A stretch of 22,587 bases of DNA from Bacteriovoracaceae bacterium UBA7317 (GTDB taxonomy: Bacteria; Bdellovibrionota; Bacteriovoracia; Bacteriovoracales; Bacteriovoracaceae). The notes beneath the pieces are model-generated. The model ran no database searches. It worked only from the letters and a program-made list of their open reading frames with translations, and was not told the DNA's origin. Positions 1 to 6,662 of the stretch are shown here, one piece after another. Both the position numbers and the translations under genes were made by a program. The DNA lies in the NCBI GenBank assembly GCA_002474345.1, contig DKQD01000012.1, forward strand, positions 1-22,587, written 5' to 3'. Within the stretch, counting starts at the first letter, position 1. Each line of letters begins with the position of its first letter.

Positions 1-255
1 GGCTCAAAAAAAGAAAGGCTTTTTCTGGATTGTGAAGGCCGTTTAGTGATAGCCTTAACTGCAAGGCTTGTGGATGGGGAAGCAAATAAAGCGCTGCTTA
101 AAATATTGGGGAAGTTCTTTGGCATTCCAGCTACCAAAATTATTTTGGAAAAAGGAATTAAGTCAAAAATAAAGCAATTTAGGGCGAGCTTCACTTTTAC
201 AGACCAGAAGGGACAAGACTATTATTTTAAAAAGTTGAATGAGAATTTTAAGTGA
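1..255 (+). CDS. DUF167/YggU-family protein, 3' part (5' end outside window)
   Basis: The reading frame is open from base 1 to the TGA at 253-255, so this is the C-terminal ~84 residues of a gene that starts before the window. The frame carries the family's typical core: an 'ALTARLVDGEANKALLK' stretch (compare the usual TAPPVDGKAN) and then 'IILEKGIKSKIKQFR', matching the 'V.I..G..SR.K...I' end of DUF167. Members are small proteins of ~100 residues with a compact alpha/beta fold and no settled biochemical role. An internal GTG at 46 could be mistaken for a start, but conserved family sequence lies upstream of it. The next gene begins 17 bases downstream, so the two are probably cotranscribed. 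The family call is made from motif resemblance only. Confidence 0.8.
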   Translation, partial: GSKKERLFLDCEGRLVIALTARLVDGEANKALLKILGKFFGIPATKIILEKGIKSKIKQFRASFTFTDQKGQDYYFKKLNENFK

Positions 256-272
256 GGTAGTTGGTGGGCAGA

Positions 273-785
273 ATGATTTTAGCTTTTCTCTTAATGGGAT
301 ACTCTCTTTCTTCTTGGAGTGCTCCCCAAAATGGAACCCAGGCATTTAACGAAGAGAAGTTTGGTGTTGGCAAAGTAAAAGAAAATATTGTCAAAATAAA
401 AACTCTTAAGCCTGAGCAGTACCTTAGCAGTATTGACTCTTTTCGAAAATCTATAGACCGATTTGTTCGTTATAAGCGAAGGGTATGTAATGGTGAGTTT
501 TCTTCTTTGGTTTTAGAAAATGATGAAACTGTTAAAGGACAAAAGGAGAGGTTGACCGAAGAGGAAAAGGTTATATGCTTTAGAGAGTTAAAAAGTATTC
601 AAGAAGAATTCATTAAGAATATGTTTGAAGCAAGAGTTAAATATTTAGACCACCTTCATCAAAAACAAGTCCTGGACCTTAGAAATGCAAAGGACGAGCT
701 TTTGAAAAGTCTGGATAAAACTTTTAGGAGAGTTCTTTTGCAGGCCAAAAAGCAACGAAAAAGAAAGAGAGTCACTCCTCTTTAG
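273..785 (+). CDS. Small secreted helical protein, unknown function
   Basis: A 170-residue protein I do not recognise. The first ~18 residues (MILAFLLMGYSLSSWSA, then PQ) form a hydrophobic Sec signal peptide with a likely cleavage after 'SWSA', which places the mature protein in the periplasm or outside. The rest is very charged, rich in K, E and R, and predicted mostly helical, with a strongly basic tail (QAKKQRKRKR). Only two cysteines are present, in 'VCNGE' and 'VICFRE', and they could form one disulfide. ATG 273 is preferred because GGTGGG lies 4 bases upstream and the signal peptide starts there; in-frame TTG 261 and GTG 264 are alternatives. The gene follows the DUF167 gene closely and overlaps the end of the opposing small ORF by 14 bases. 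Confidence 0.7.
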   Translation: MILAFLLMGYSLSSWSAPQNGTQAFNEEKFGVGKVKENIVKIKTLKPEQYLSSIDSFRKSIDRFVRYKRRVCNGEFSSLVLENDETVKGQKERLTEEEKVICFRELKSIQEEFIKNMFEARVKYLDHLHQKQVLDLRNAKDELLKSLDKTFRRVLLQAKKQRKRKRVTPL

Positions 786-975
786 CAAAGCTTTTTGAGC
801 GTGGTCTCACACTTTTCATTCCTTTTATTGATCTCTGTGGTTTTACACAGGCACTTTTTGGAAAGGGTGTTGGTCTTAAACTTGAACCCAGGAACTTAAT
901 TGAGCGCGGACTAACTTCTTTTTTTGAAGTTAATGGTTCCTCATAGTGATCGTTTGAGTTTTTTAAGTTTTTCAT
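772..975 (-). CDS. Short basic, Ser/Pro/Arg-rich protein, hypothetical
   Basis: A 67-residue ORF supported mainly by its ribosome binding site: AAGGAG sits about 8 bases upstream of the ATG on the minus strand. It is also the only plausible gene behind the good minus-strand promoter near 1198-1225. The protein is basic, has no hydrophobic segment, and contains a loosely repeated element built on R-S and K: 'SPRSIKF', 'PQRSIKG' and 'RPRSKSF', spaced through residues ~22-63. That would suit a nucleic-acid-binding or disordered peptide, but this is speculation. It ends inside the last 14 bases of the opposing secreted-protein gene. Its CGC arginine codons differ from the AGA favoured by neighbours, so it may be a chance ORF or a recently formed gene. 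Confidence 0.45.
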   Translation of the reverse strand: MKNLKNSNDHYEEPLTSKKEVSPRSIKFLGSSLRPTPFPKSACVKPQRSIKGMKSVRPRSKSFAKEE

Positions 976-1191
976 TTTTTATGCTCCTTCAGAACGTGAT
1001 GTTCAAATAATGAGAATCCACCCTTCCTCTTAGGCTAAGAGCCACGAAGCGACAAAAAACTAACTTATTACCTTAAGTGAGATTACCTAATGCCGCATAG
1101 GGAAGTAGATCCTTTTTTGTAAATTGCTTTCAGCAATGACTTCCCCTTGCTATTGGATTAAACGAAGGCGAACCAGGCTTTGGCCTAGACC
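976..1191 (-). ncRNA. Possible structured RNA or leader upstream of the small basic ORF
   Basis: No gene is visible between 976 and 1307. The minus-strand transcript from the promoter at 1198-1225 would run through ~215 bases that look richer in G+C than the flanking genes and hold several local inverted repeats. GGGAAGT (1100-1106) pairs with ACTTCCC (1139-1145) and encloses an ATTGCT-TTC-AGCAAT hairpin (1123-1137). CTAGGC/GCCTGG forms a 6-bp stem near the 5' end. CTCTTA/TAAGAG and the overlapping GGCT/AGCC near 1030-1042 are mutually exclusive stems. A short ACTTA/TAAGT stem followed by six T (minus, 1054-1078) could be a weak attenuator. I tested it by eye against tmRNA, 6S, SRP, RNase P and common riboswitch cores and recognised none. 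It may be an untranslated leader or a stand-alone RNA. Confidence 0.35.
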
Positions 1192-1197
1192 GTATTG

Positions 1198-1225
1198 ATT
1201 ATATTAACATACTTTTCTAAAACAA
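1198..1225 (-). promoter_or_regulatory. Sigma-70-type promoter reading leftward
   Basis: On the minus strand a perfect -10 TATAAT (1198-1203) lies 16 bases downstream of TTGTTT (1220-1225), which matches 3 of 6 positions of the -35 consensus. The predicted start of transcription is near 1191. It would drive the possible structured RNA and the 67-residue ORF. The 14 bases TATGTTAATATAAT around the -10 recur exactly at the promoter of the CpoB-like gene. Confidence 0.55.
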
Positions 1226-1241
1226 AAAATAAAGTTAATTT

Positions 1242-1270
1242 TTGGACATCTCAGTTTTTGTCTTTAAAAT
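1242..1270 (+). promoter_or_regulatory. Sigma-70-type promoter of the TatT-like gene
   Basis: TTGGAC (1242-1247), a 17-base spacer and TAAAAT (1265-1270) form a good promoter, with transcription expected from about 1277. It lies 38 bases upstream of the ATG at 1308 and overlaps the upstream extension of that reading frame, which argues against the longer TTG start at 1242. It is divergent from the promoter at 1198-1225. Confidence 0.6.
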
Positions 1271-1307
1271 CAATAACTATTATTTATTATTGTGGGAGGA
1301 TTTCAGT

Positions 1308-2306
1308 ATGTTTTGGGAGAAGCGGTTGTTAACGAAGTTTGTTTATCTTAGTTTCCTACTTTGTCTTTTGTCTTCTTGTAGTAGTATTCAGAGGATGGCA
1401 ATTGGTGCCGGCTCTGATCTTCTTTATGAAGCATCGACATCGTTGGAGGAGGAAAATAATTGGGAAACCTTTAAGCAAGGAGTTCCAGGCAACTTAAAGC
1501 TTATGGAGGTTCTCCTTTCAGCAAAGCCAGAAGATGAAAAATTGCTGGTTAATTTGGCAAGAGGGTATGCGGGATATGCTTTCGGAATAAATGAAACTCT
1601 CTATTTAAAGGATTTATATCCTGATAAAAAAGATTACTCGACTCACAAAGAGCAAGCTATTGTAAATTACTCCAAAGCACTTAAGTTTGGTCTTCGTTTT
1701 TTGGCATTAAGAGGAATAAGTCAAAAAGATTTAAGTACAAGTATGAGGGAGAAAGACGGAATAAAAGATCTTTTGGATAAAAACTTGTCTGATTCAAGTC
1801 ACCATCTGACTGGCGCACTTTTTACTGGATATTCTTTAGCAGGTCTTATCAATCTATATGGAAAAGATAAAATGGCTTTAGCAGGCCAACTTCCCGTCGC
1901 AAAAGGACTTTTTGATTGGGTATGTGGAAAAGACCGAAATATAAGTCATGGAGCCTGTGATATATTCTATGGTGGTTATGAAGTTTCAAAACCATTTGGG
2001 AATAGAAGTAAGGCCGAAGGAATTTTTAAAAAGTTTTTTAAGGAGAACCCTCACAATTGGCTAGGAAGGATGGTTTATGCTCAATACTTTATTATGGAGG
2101 GAGGAGAAGAAGAGGACTGGCAAAAACAAAAGTTATTTATGAAAAAAGCTGAGAGGCTTTTTCAAGATAAAGTCAAATGGATGCCTGGGTATAAGAACCA
2201 CAAGGTCTTTAAAAACCCAAATCTTGGTTTTTATCAGGCCATAGCTCTTAAAAGGTATTCCATCCTAAATGAAATTGTCGAAAAACATAAAGACGATATT
2301 TTTTAA
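1308..2306 (+). CDS. TatT-like TPR lipoprotein (TRAP-transporter-associated family)
   Basis: A 332-residue protein. It starts at ATG 1308, with GGGAGGA 7 bases upstream. The N-terminus is a lipoprotein signal peptide with lipobox LSSC near residue 20, so the mature protein is anchored in the envelope. After this come features of the TatT family first described in Treponema (Tp0956), a periplasmic TPR trimer associated with TRAP transporters: 'GSDLLYEASTSLEEE', a 'GVPGNLKLMEVLLSAKPEDEKLLVNLARGYAGYAF' region matching the family's 'P..LKL.E.LL...P.N..LL..LA..Y..YA', and 'KALKFGLRFLALRGI' matching 'RA..YGLR.LE'. Cysteines in 'VCGKDRNISHGAC' are an extra. No TRAP permease genes lie in the window, so a link to substrate uptake is from the family only. 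It has its own promoter and is monocistronic or pairs with the next gene. Confidence 0.75.
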   Translation: MFWEKRLLTKFVYLSFLLCLLSSCSSIQRMAIGAGSDLLYEASTSLEEENNWETFKQGVPGNLKLMEVLLSAKPEDEKLLVNLARGYAGYAFGINETLYLKDLYPDKKDYSTHKEQAIVNYSKALKFGLRFLALRGISQKDLSTSMREKDGIKDLLDKNLSDSSHHLTGALFTGYSLAGLINLYGKDKMALAGQLPVAKGLFDWVCGKDRNISHGACDIFYGGYEVSKPFGNRSKAEGIFKKFFKENPHNWLGRMVYAQYFIMEGGEEEDWQKQKLFMKKAERLFQDKVKWMPGYKNHKVFKNPNLGFYQAIALKRYSILNEIVEKHKDDIF

Positions 2307-2396
2307 TTAAGATAAATAAAGTTTGAGTTAATTTAAACCTCATTTTTTCGAAAAGGGATTTGTTGAGAATCTTTCTATTGAAAGGATTTTGAGAAA

Positions 2397-3968
2397 ATGA
2401 GGTTTATTTATCTACTGAGTGTCATGCTAGTGGTTTTATGGAACCATTCCTCGATAGGCATGAGTTTTTTGGGTGAAAAAGAAGAGAGGATTTATAAGGG
2501 CCCCTCATTAGATAATTATCCTTACCCATCAAATATCCAGAGTCCTGGCAAAGATGACTTTTTTCTTGATGGCTTTTATCAAAATAATTTTACCTTTCAT
2601 TCGATTAGTAAGGAGGTTCTTGATTTGAGGACCTTTTGGCGCCATGACTTTTTAGTTAACTCAAGTTGTCCCTTAGCAGATTTTAAAAAAAATGAGCCCT
2701 ACCTTAGATATTTGTTTAGACTCGTTTCGATTAGCTATCTTTATGAAAGTTTAAAAATTCATTATGGTTATGGAAAAAAAATAAGAGATAAAAATAACTC
2801 TTGTGAAATTAATCCTAGAAAAATTTTTATAAGTTGTAGTCCAAAAACAGATGAAATGAATCGCTTTGTTGGAAGGCTTCAAAACCTTAAAAAAAGGGAA
2901 GGTAGATATAAAACATTTAAGAAAAAGATAATAAAAAAATTATTGAATGTTATACCTGATGTTAAAAAAAGGAATGGTACTTTGGGTATCCTCCAAAGCA
3001 CTTACAAATTATGGTGCAGAAAAAAAGGAGAAGGAGATTGCAAGACATTGGATTACAAAAGAATGAAAGAGGTTTTAAATTGGGGATGCAAGAGTATTAG
3101 AGAAGATATAGAAATTATTTGCTCAGAAAGAGACTTCTTATTTGGCCTTCATAATATCAAAGAGATGGAGCTTTTATTAGAGTTTTCTCATGTGCTGGGG
3201 AAGGTAGATCAAGGAGGATTTCGAAGAAAGTGTTTAAAAAGGTTTATAGAGGTTTTTAGGGGGCAGGAGTTTTCAAATGATCATCTAAGTATGTCGGCTT
3301 CTATGATTCTAGAAAATCTTAGAAAAAAAGAAAGTAGATATCTTCAGGGAGAGCTTTTTTTATATGGATCTCTGCAGAATTTTGAAAAGAAGGGACTGGG
3401 AGACTTTTTGATAAAATCTTCTCCTCTAAAAAATAAGAAAGTTAATGAAACCATAAAGCCTCTTCCAAAAGTTACTGTTAAAGCTTTTTCAAAAAATAAT
3501 CCAAGAAAAGTAAAAAAAGAGAGTGACCCGGAAAAAACAAAATTAAAAGAATTAAAAATTGAAGGGTCACAATTTAAAAAAACCTCTTATGTTTTAAAAA
3601 AAACTGGTATGGAAAAAATACCTTTGAATATGAAAAAATTTAAAAAAGACTTTATTTTTAATGAAGATGTTTCATTGAGGCTCAAGGTTCAATTTGCAGA
3701 CTTTGAAAACTTTCTTTTTATAAAGAAATTGAAAAATGAAAGGTCTTTTGGGTCAAAAAAACTTCCAGTCCTTCTACTTTACCTTAAGTTTTTGATTGAA
3801 CACAAAAGGCACTTGGGCCTCTATAACATAACGAATGTTTTAGGCAACAGGTTTTATGTTCTTAACGATTTAGATGATGAAAATGAGCCCGAATTAATAG
3901 AACTTAGAAACGATGAAAAAACGAATTGGAACTGGCAAATATTCCTCTTGAATTCTAGTGATCCATGA
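2397..3968 (+). CDS. Large cysteine-rich secreted protein, unknown function
   Basis: A 523-residue protein I do not recognise. It begins with a Sec signal peptide (MRFIYLLSVMLVVLWNHSS, cleavage probably near residues 21-23) and has no other membrane segment. The N-terminal ~280 residues contain eight cysteines, in contexts such as 'NSSCPL', 'NNSCEI', 'FISCSP', 'LWCRKK', 'GDCKTL', 'NWGCKS', 'IICSER' and 'RRKCLK'. An even number in an exported protein suggests four disulfides. A lysine-rich, low-complexity linker follows (about residues 340-400), then a cysteine-free C-terminal domain with a hydrophobic 'LPVLLLYLKFLIEH' helix. AAAGGA lies 10 bases before the ATG. The 3' end overlaps the opposing HAD gene by 14 bases, and 90 AT-rich bases separate it from the TatT-like gene. 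Confidence 0.75.
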   Translation: MRFIYLLSVMLVVLWNHSSIGMSFLGEKEERIYKGPSLDNYPYPSNIQSPGKDDFFLDGFYQNNFTFHSISKEVLDLRTFWRHDFLVNSSCPLADFKKNEPYLRYLFRLVSISYLYESLKIHYGYGKKIRDKNNSCEINPRKIFISCSPKTDEMNRFVGRLQNLKKREGRYKTFKKKIIKKLLNVIPDVKKRNGTLGILQSTYKLWCRKKGEGDCKTLDYKRMKEVLNWGCKSIREDIEIICSERDFLFGLHNIKEMELLLEFSHVLGKVDQGGFRRKCLKRFIEVFRGQEFSNDHLSMSASMILENLRKKESRYLQGELFLYGSLQNFEKKGLGDFLIKSSPLKNKKVNETIKPLPKVTVKAFSKNNPRKVKKESDPEKTKLKELKIEGSQFKKTSYVLKKTGMEKIPLNMKKFKKDFIFNEDVSLRLKVQFADFENFLFIKKLKNERSFGSKKLPVLLLYLKFLIEHKRHLGLYNITNVLGNRFYVLNDLDDENEPELIELRNDEKTNWNWQIFLLNSSDP

Positions 3969-4650
3969 ATTTATGATTTGAAATATCATAATCATTTTTC
4001 AACTTCCATTTTATTTGAATGACTTTACTTACGCCTGAAGAGTTCGCAGCTTTTAAACCAGATTCAGAGTCTTCAAAGATAATTGTTTTTTTAGGAGAAA
4101 CTCCAAGTCGTGCCATGGTTAGTAAATATGGAAACGGGTCTGGTTTATTTGGTTTATCCTTAAGTCTTGGAGTAATAATATCAAATAGGTCTAAAATTTT
4201 TGCTTTTTTTAGAATTAAATAAATTATGGGCTCTTCACTGGCACTAACAAGGCCACAGAAAAGTTTATTTTTTTTAGCTCCCTTCAAAAAGTCAATAAGT
4301 CCAGGAATCAGGAATTTCTGAAACTCTGTGAAGGGAATGTTTTCAATAATCTCGGAAATGACTTTATTTTTTTGATTAATGAAGTCGTTTTCACTTGATA
4401 TTTTATTAGTAAGAATAGGTCCATAACAATTTTCTTTGAAAACTTTTTGATAGACGTCAGGATCGGGCAATCCGGTAAAGTCTTTCTCGAGTATAGAAAG
4501 TTCTATATTAAGGTCAGCGGCTCTTAGAATGTTTTGGAGTGCCAATGCATGGAAAGGCTCTGATTGAATAATAGTCCCGTCCATATCAAAGAGAAACGAG
4601 TCATGGTCTTTTAAATCTTTTTCAAGTGCTTTTTTATCAAGTTTGTCCAT
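3955..4650 (-). CDS. HAD-superfamily hydrolase, beta-phosphoglucomutase/phosphatase type
   Basis: A 231-residue soluble HAD protein with all four motifs. Motif I is 'FDMDGTI' (nucleophile D22, general acid D24). A four-helix C1-type cap follows (~30-105). Motif II is S136 in 'GLVSASEEP', motif III K169 in 'KPNKPDPFPY', and motif IV E193-D194 in 'IIFEDSESG'. This layout is that of subfamily IA phosphatases and phosphomutases acting on small phosphosugars or phosphoglycolate; the substrate cannot be read from the sequence. The reading frame extends to an ATG at 4722, but that extension crosses the region of the opposing promoter, and its sequence before 'MDKLDKK' is not family-like, so ATG 4650 is preferred. 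No strong Shine-Dalgarno sequence is seen. It converges with the cysteine-rich protein gene. Confidence 0.88.
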   Translation of the reverse strand: MDKLDKKALEKDLKDHDSFLFDMDGTIIQSEPFHALALQNILRAADLNIELSILEKDFTGLPDPDVYQKVFKENCYGPILTNKISSENDFINQKNKVISEIIENIPFTEFQKFLIPGLIDFLKGAKKNKLFCGLVSASEEPIIYLILKKAKILDLFDIITPRLKDKPNKPDPFPYLLTMARLGVSPKKTIIFEDSESGLKAANSSGVSKVIQIKWKLKNDYDISNHKFMDH

Positions 4651-4692
4651 CACTATAGAAAACCTTACCTTGGTCAATAGAATTTTGTGACG

Positions 4693-4701
4693 TGTTATAA
4701 T
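4693..4701 (+). promoter_or_regulatory. Extended -10 promoter for the gene at 4766
   Basis: TGTTATAAT is a perfect extended -10 element (TG, one base, TATAAT). No good -35 is present at the usual distance, which is normal for extended -10 promoters. Transcription would begin near 4708, 58 bases before the ATG at 4766. Confidence 0.5.
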
Positions 4702-4765
4702 TCCTATGAAAGGAAAGATCAATCCTTATTCACGATTCCTTCCCAATTTATTATGAGGAGCACAT

Positions 4766-5158
4766 ATGAATGTATTTACTTCAAATCCTGTAACCCTAAA
4801 GAATGATATGGCCAGGGGAAAAGTGGATGTTCCATCGTCTAAGTCACTAAAACAAGGACAAGGAGTGGCAAGTACTGATGACTCGGTGAGTCTTAGGTCA
4901 AAGAAGATGTCTGAGGAAGAAATCAGGGCAAAAATAAAGGATATGGAAAATAAGAAAAAAAATAGTTATGGACAGCTTTCTAAAGGCACCAGTCAGTCGG
5001 AAATTGAAGGAACTCATGAAGGAAAGGCTCCTGGAGACCTTTCAAATAATCCTAGGGATCCAGCGACAATTGGGAAATTAAAGGATGTATTAAATGGAGG
5101 GACTTTTCCTTTTTCAGAAAAGGAACGAGAAGTTTTAGGTAAGATTCTAGAAAGCTAA
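4766..5158 (+). CDS. Small hydrophilic protein, possibly FlgM-like
   Basis: A 130-residue soluble protein with no signal peptide, low in hydrophobic residues and probably largely disordered. GAGGAG ends 5 bases before the ATG. The N-terminus (MNVFTSNPVTLKN, then 'DDSVSLRSKK') and the C-terminus ('ATIGKLKDVLNGGTFPFSEKE' region ending 'VLGKILES') loosely recall the anti-sigma-28 factor FlgM, whose C-terminal part reads 'V..I...I..G.Y.......IA..LL'. The spacing between these parts is longer than in FlgM, and no flagellar genes are nearby, so this is only a hint. It has its own extended -10 promoter and converges with the response regulator gene 22 bases away. A run of nine T follows the stop without a clear stem. 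Confidence 0.6.
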   Translation: MNVFTSNPVTLKNDMARGKVDVPSSKSLKQGQGVASTDDSVSLRSKKMSEEEIRAKIKDMENKKKNSYGQLSKGTSQSEIEGTHEGKAPGDLSNNPRDPATIGKLKDVLNGGTFPFSEKEREVLGKILES

Positions 5159-5180
5159 CTTTTTTTTTGTAATTAAAGAT

Positions 5181-5540
5181 CTATTTGAGAGTTTCATCTA
5201 CCAGATGAATGAGGTCAGAGGCCCTGTATGGTTTTTCAATAATCGCCGAAGGTTTTATTCCTGAAGGACTTCCAGAAAACATCGAAGCATAACCAGTAAC
5301 AAGAATAACTTTTGGTGGGTTCTTTATTGTTCTTAACTTTTCCAATAGTTCAATTCCATTGCCTTTGGGCATAGCAATATCAGATAGGATGAGGTCAACC
5401 CTTTGACTTTTAACGAGGTCGATAGCAGCTTCACCACTTGATGCTTCAAGAAAGGCAAAATTGTCTTCGCCAAGAGTTCTCATTATTGCCTGGCGTACGT
5501 CCTCTATATCATCCGCGATTAAGATTACTTTTTTAGACAT
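5181..5540 (-). CDS. Single-domain response regulator (CheY-like receiver)
   Basis: A 119-residue receiver domain with no output domain. The acidic pair is D10-D11 ('IADD'), the phosphoacceptor is D54 in 'LILSDIAMP', the switch threonine is T82 ('VILVTGY'), and the conserved lysine is K103 in 'IIEKPY'. It should accept a phosphoryl group from a histidine kinase and act by protein-protein contact. It starts 4 bases after the stop of the NrnA-type gene, with AGAGAGG upstream inside that gene, so the two form a translationally close pair. The partner kinase is unknown; the PhoR-like kinase 16 kb away is not an obvious partner. Confidence 0.93.
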   Translation of the reverse strand: MSKKVILIADDIEDVRQAIMRTLGEDNFAFLEASSGEAAIDLVKSQRVDLILSDIAMPKGNGIELLEKLRTIKNPPKVILVTGYASMFSGSPSGIKPSAIIEKPYRASDLIHLVDETLK

Positions 5541-5544
5541 GTAT

Positions 5545-6528
5545 TTACCTCTCTTTGAGCATAAGTTTTATTTTGGTGATCACTTCTGGAATAACTTCTT
5601 TCATTAACCCTCTTCGGGTTGTAGCAGCAGAGTGTTTATGTCCTCCACCTCCCAGGGCCTGAGCAAGAAACTCCACATTAACATCACCAGTTGACCTGAA
5701 GCTAATTTTCACGTTTTCCCCTCTTTCTTTAAACATACAGGCCACTTTGATTTTCTTTAAAATAAGAAGGTGATTGATAAACCCATGAGTATCTTCATAT
5801 TCAACATTGTATTTCTTTAATTGGTTTTCATAAAGACAAATCCAGGCAACGGTTCCCTCTTCTGTGACTTTTGTCTCACTTAAAATCTTTCCAAGAAGTT
5901 TTAAATAGGAGACTTCTTTAGTCCCATATATTTGATTATAAGCAATTGAAGGTTGAATACCAGAATCAAGAAGTTGGGCCAAAAGTCTGTGAGTTTTTCC
6001 ACTTACTGTAGGATAGCGGAAGCTACTTGTATCAATAAGAATAGATGTGTAGAGAGGAAGGCTTATTTCTTTAGATAGGGGAATGCCAAGAGATTGAATT
6101 AAGGCCCCTGCTAATTCTCCCGTAGCGGATGCACTTGTATCAATGCAATGCAAACTCATGAGTTCAGGTGGGCAAGGGTGATGGTCAATGAAAAGAAGGT
6201 TCTTTGATTCCATAGCTAAGCGTCTAACGTTTTCTCCGATGCGATCAATTGAGTAAGTATCAACGACAATAAAAAGGTCGGTTTTTAAGCTTTTATATTT
6301 TTTTTTAAAACGATTAAATGAATAGACTCTTTTTTCTTGATCAAGATATAAATAGCGGGGAAGAAGACCTTCCTCATTGACGCAATAAACCTTCTTATTG
6401 ATTTTAGAAAGGGCAAGGCAAAGCGCAATTTGGCTTCCTATGCCATCGGCGTCCGGAAAAATATGTGTTGAGATGATAATGCTTTCTGCCTTATCAATGA
6501 GTTGTTTAAATTTTTTAATTAGATCCAT
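5545..6528 (-). CDS. nrnA: DHH-family phosphoesterase, NrnA-type oligoribonuclease/pAp phosphatase
   Basis: A 327-residue cytoplasmic enzyme of the DHH/DHHA1 superfamily. The N-terminal catalytic half shows 'STHIFPDADGIGS' (metal ligands H22, D26, D28), D90 in 'IVVDTYSIDRIG', 'FIDHHPCP' (D115-H116-H117) and D166 in 'SILIDTSSFRYP'. The C-terminal DHHA1 half ends with the substrate-binding glycine loop 'GGGGHKHSAA'. Length and motif order match NrnA proteins, which hydrolyse 2-5-mer RNA to mononucleotides and convert 3'-phosphoadenosine 5'-phosphate to AMP in bacteria lacking orn. The ATG at 6528 has no strong Shine-Dalgarno sequence, and no better start exists without losing the N-terminal strand. 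It is the first gene of a two-gene unit with the receiver protein. Confidence 0.9.
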   Translation of the reverse strand: MDLIKKFKQLIDKAESIIISTHIFPDADGIGSQIALCLALSKINKKVYCVNEEGLLPRYLYLDQEKRVYSFNRFKKKYKSLKTDLFIVVDTYSIDRIGENVRRLAMESKNLLFIDHHPCPPELMSLHCIDTSASATGELAGALIQSLGIPLSKEISLPLYTSILIDTSSFRYPTVSGKTHRLLAQLLDSGIQPSIAYNQIYGTKEVSYLKLLGKILSETKVTEEGTVAWICLYENQLKKYNVEYEDTHGFINHLLILKKIKVACMFKERGENVKISFRSTGDVNVEFLAQALGGGGHKHSAATTRRGLMKEVIPEVITKIKLMLKER

Positions 6529-6607
6529 AGGTCTAAAATCGGGAAGACAATTTAAAGCTTGAGTTTTTATTTAGGGAATAGATAGGTTTTTCCTTTTTAG
6601 GGGTTTT

Positions 6608-6616
6608 TGATAAAAT
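6608..6616 (+). promoter_or_regulatory. Probable extended -10 promoter of the ABC operon
   Basis: TGATAAAAT (TG, one base, TAAAAT) lies 46 bases upstream of the TTG start of the ABC ATPase gene, with transcription predicted near 6623. The -35 region is T-rich and shows no clear hexamer. It sits in the 134-base gap divergent from the NrnA gene. Confidence 0.35.
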
Positions 6617-6662
6617 TTCGAGGAAATAAGCGAGAAGTTGAAATACCTAGGGGTTTGAAATT

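Noticed and set aside
976..1191. tmRNA (ssrA) as partner for the smpB found in this window
   Set aside because: I looked for the GGTTTCGAC-like 5' motif, a tag ending in Ala-Leu-Ala-Ala with tandem stops and a TTCRA-containing tRNA-like 3' end on both strands; none is present.
1242..1307. Upstream TTG start at 1242 for the TatT-like protein
   Set aside because: The 22 extra residues would precede the signal peptide, and their DNA contains the -35 and -10 elements; ATG 1308 has a good ribosome binding site.
5159..5180. Bidirectional terminator between the genes ending at 5158 and 5181
   Set aside because: There is a nine-T run but only a 3-bp stem beside it; it may still act in a Rho-dependent or overlapping manner, but the sequence does not support a hairpin.
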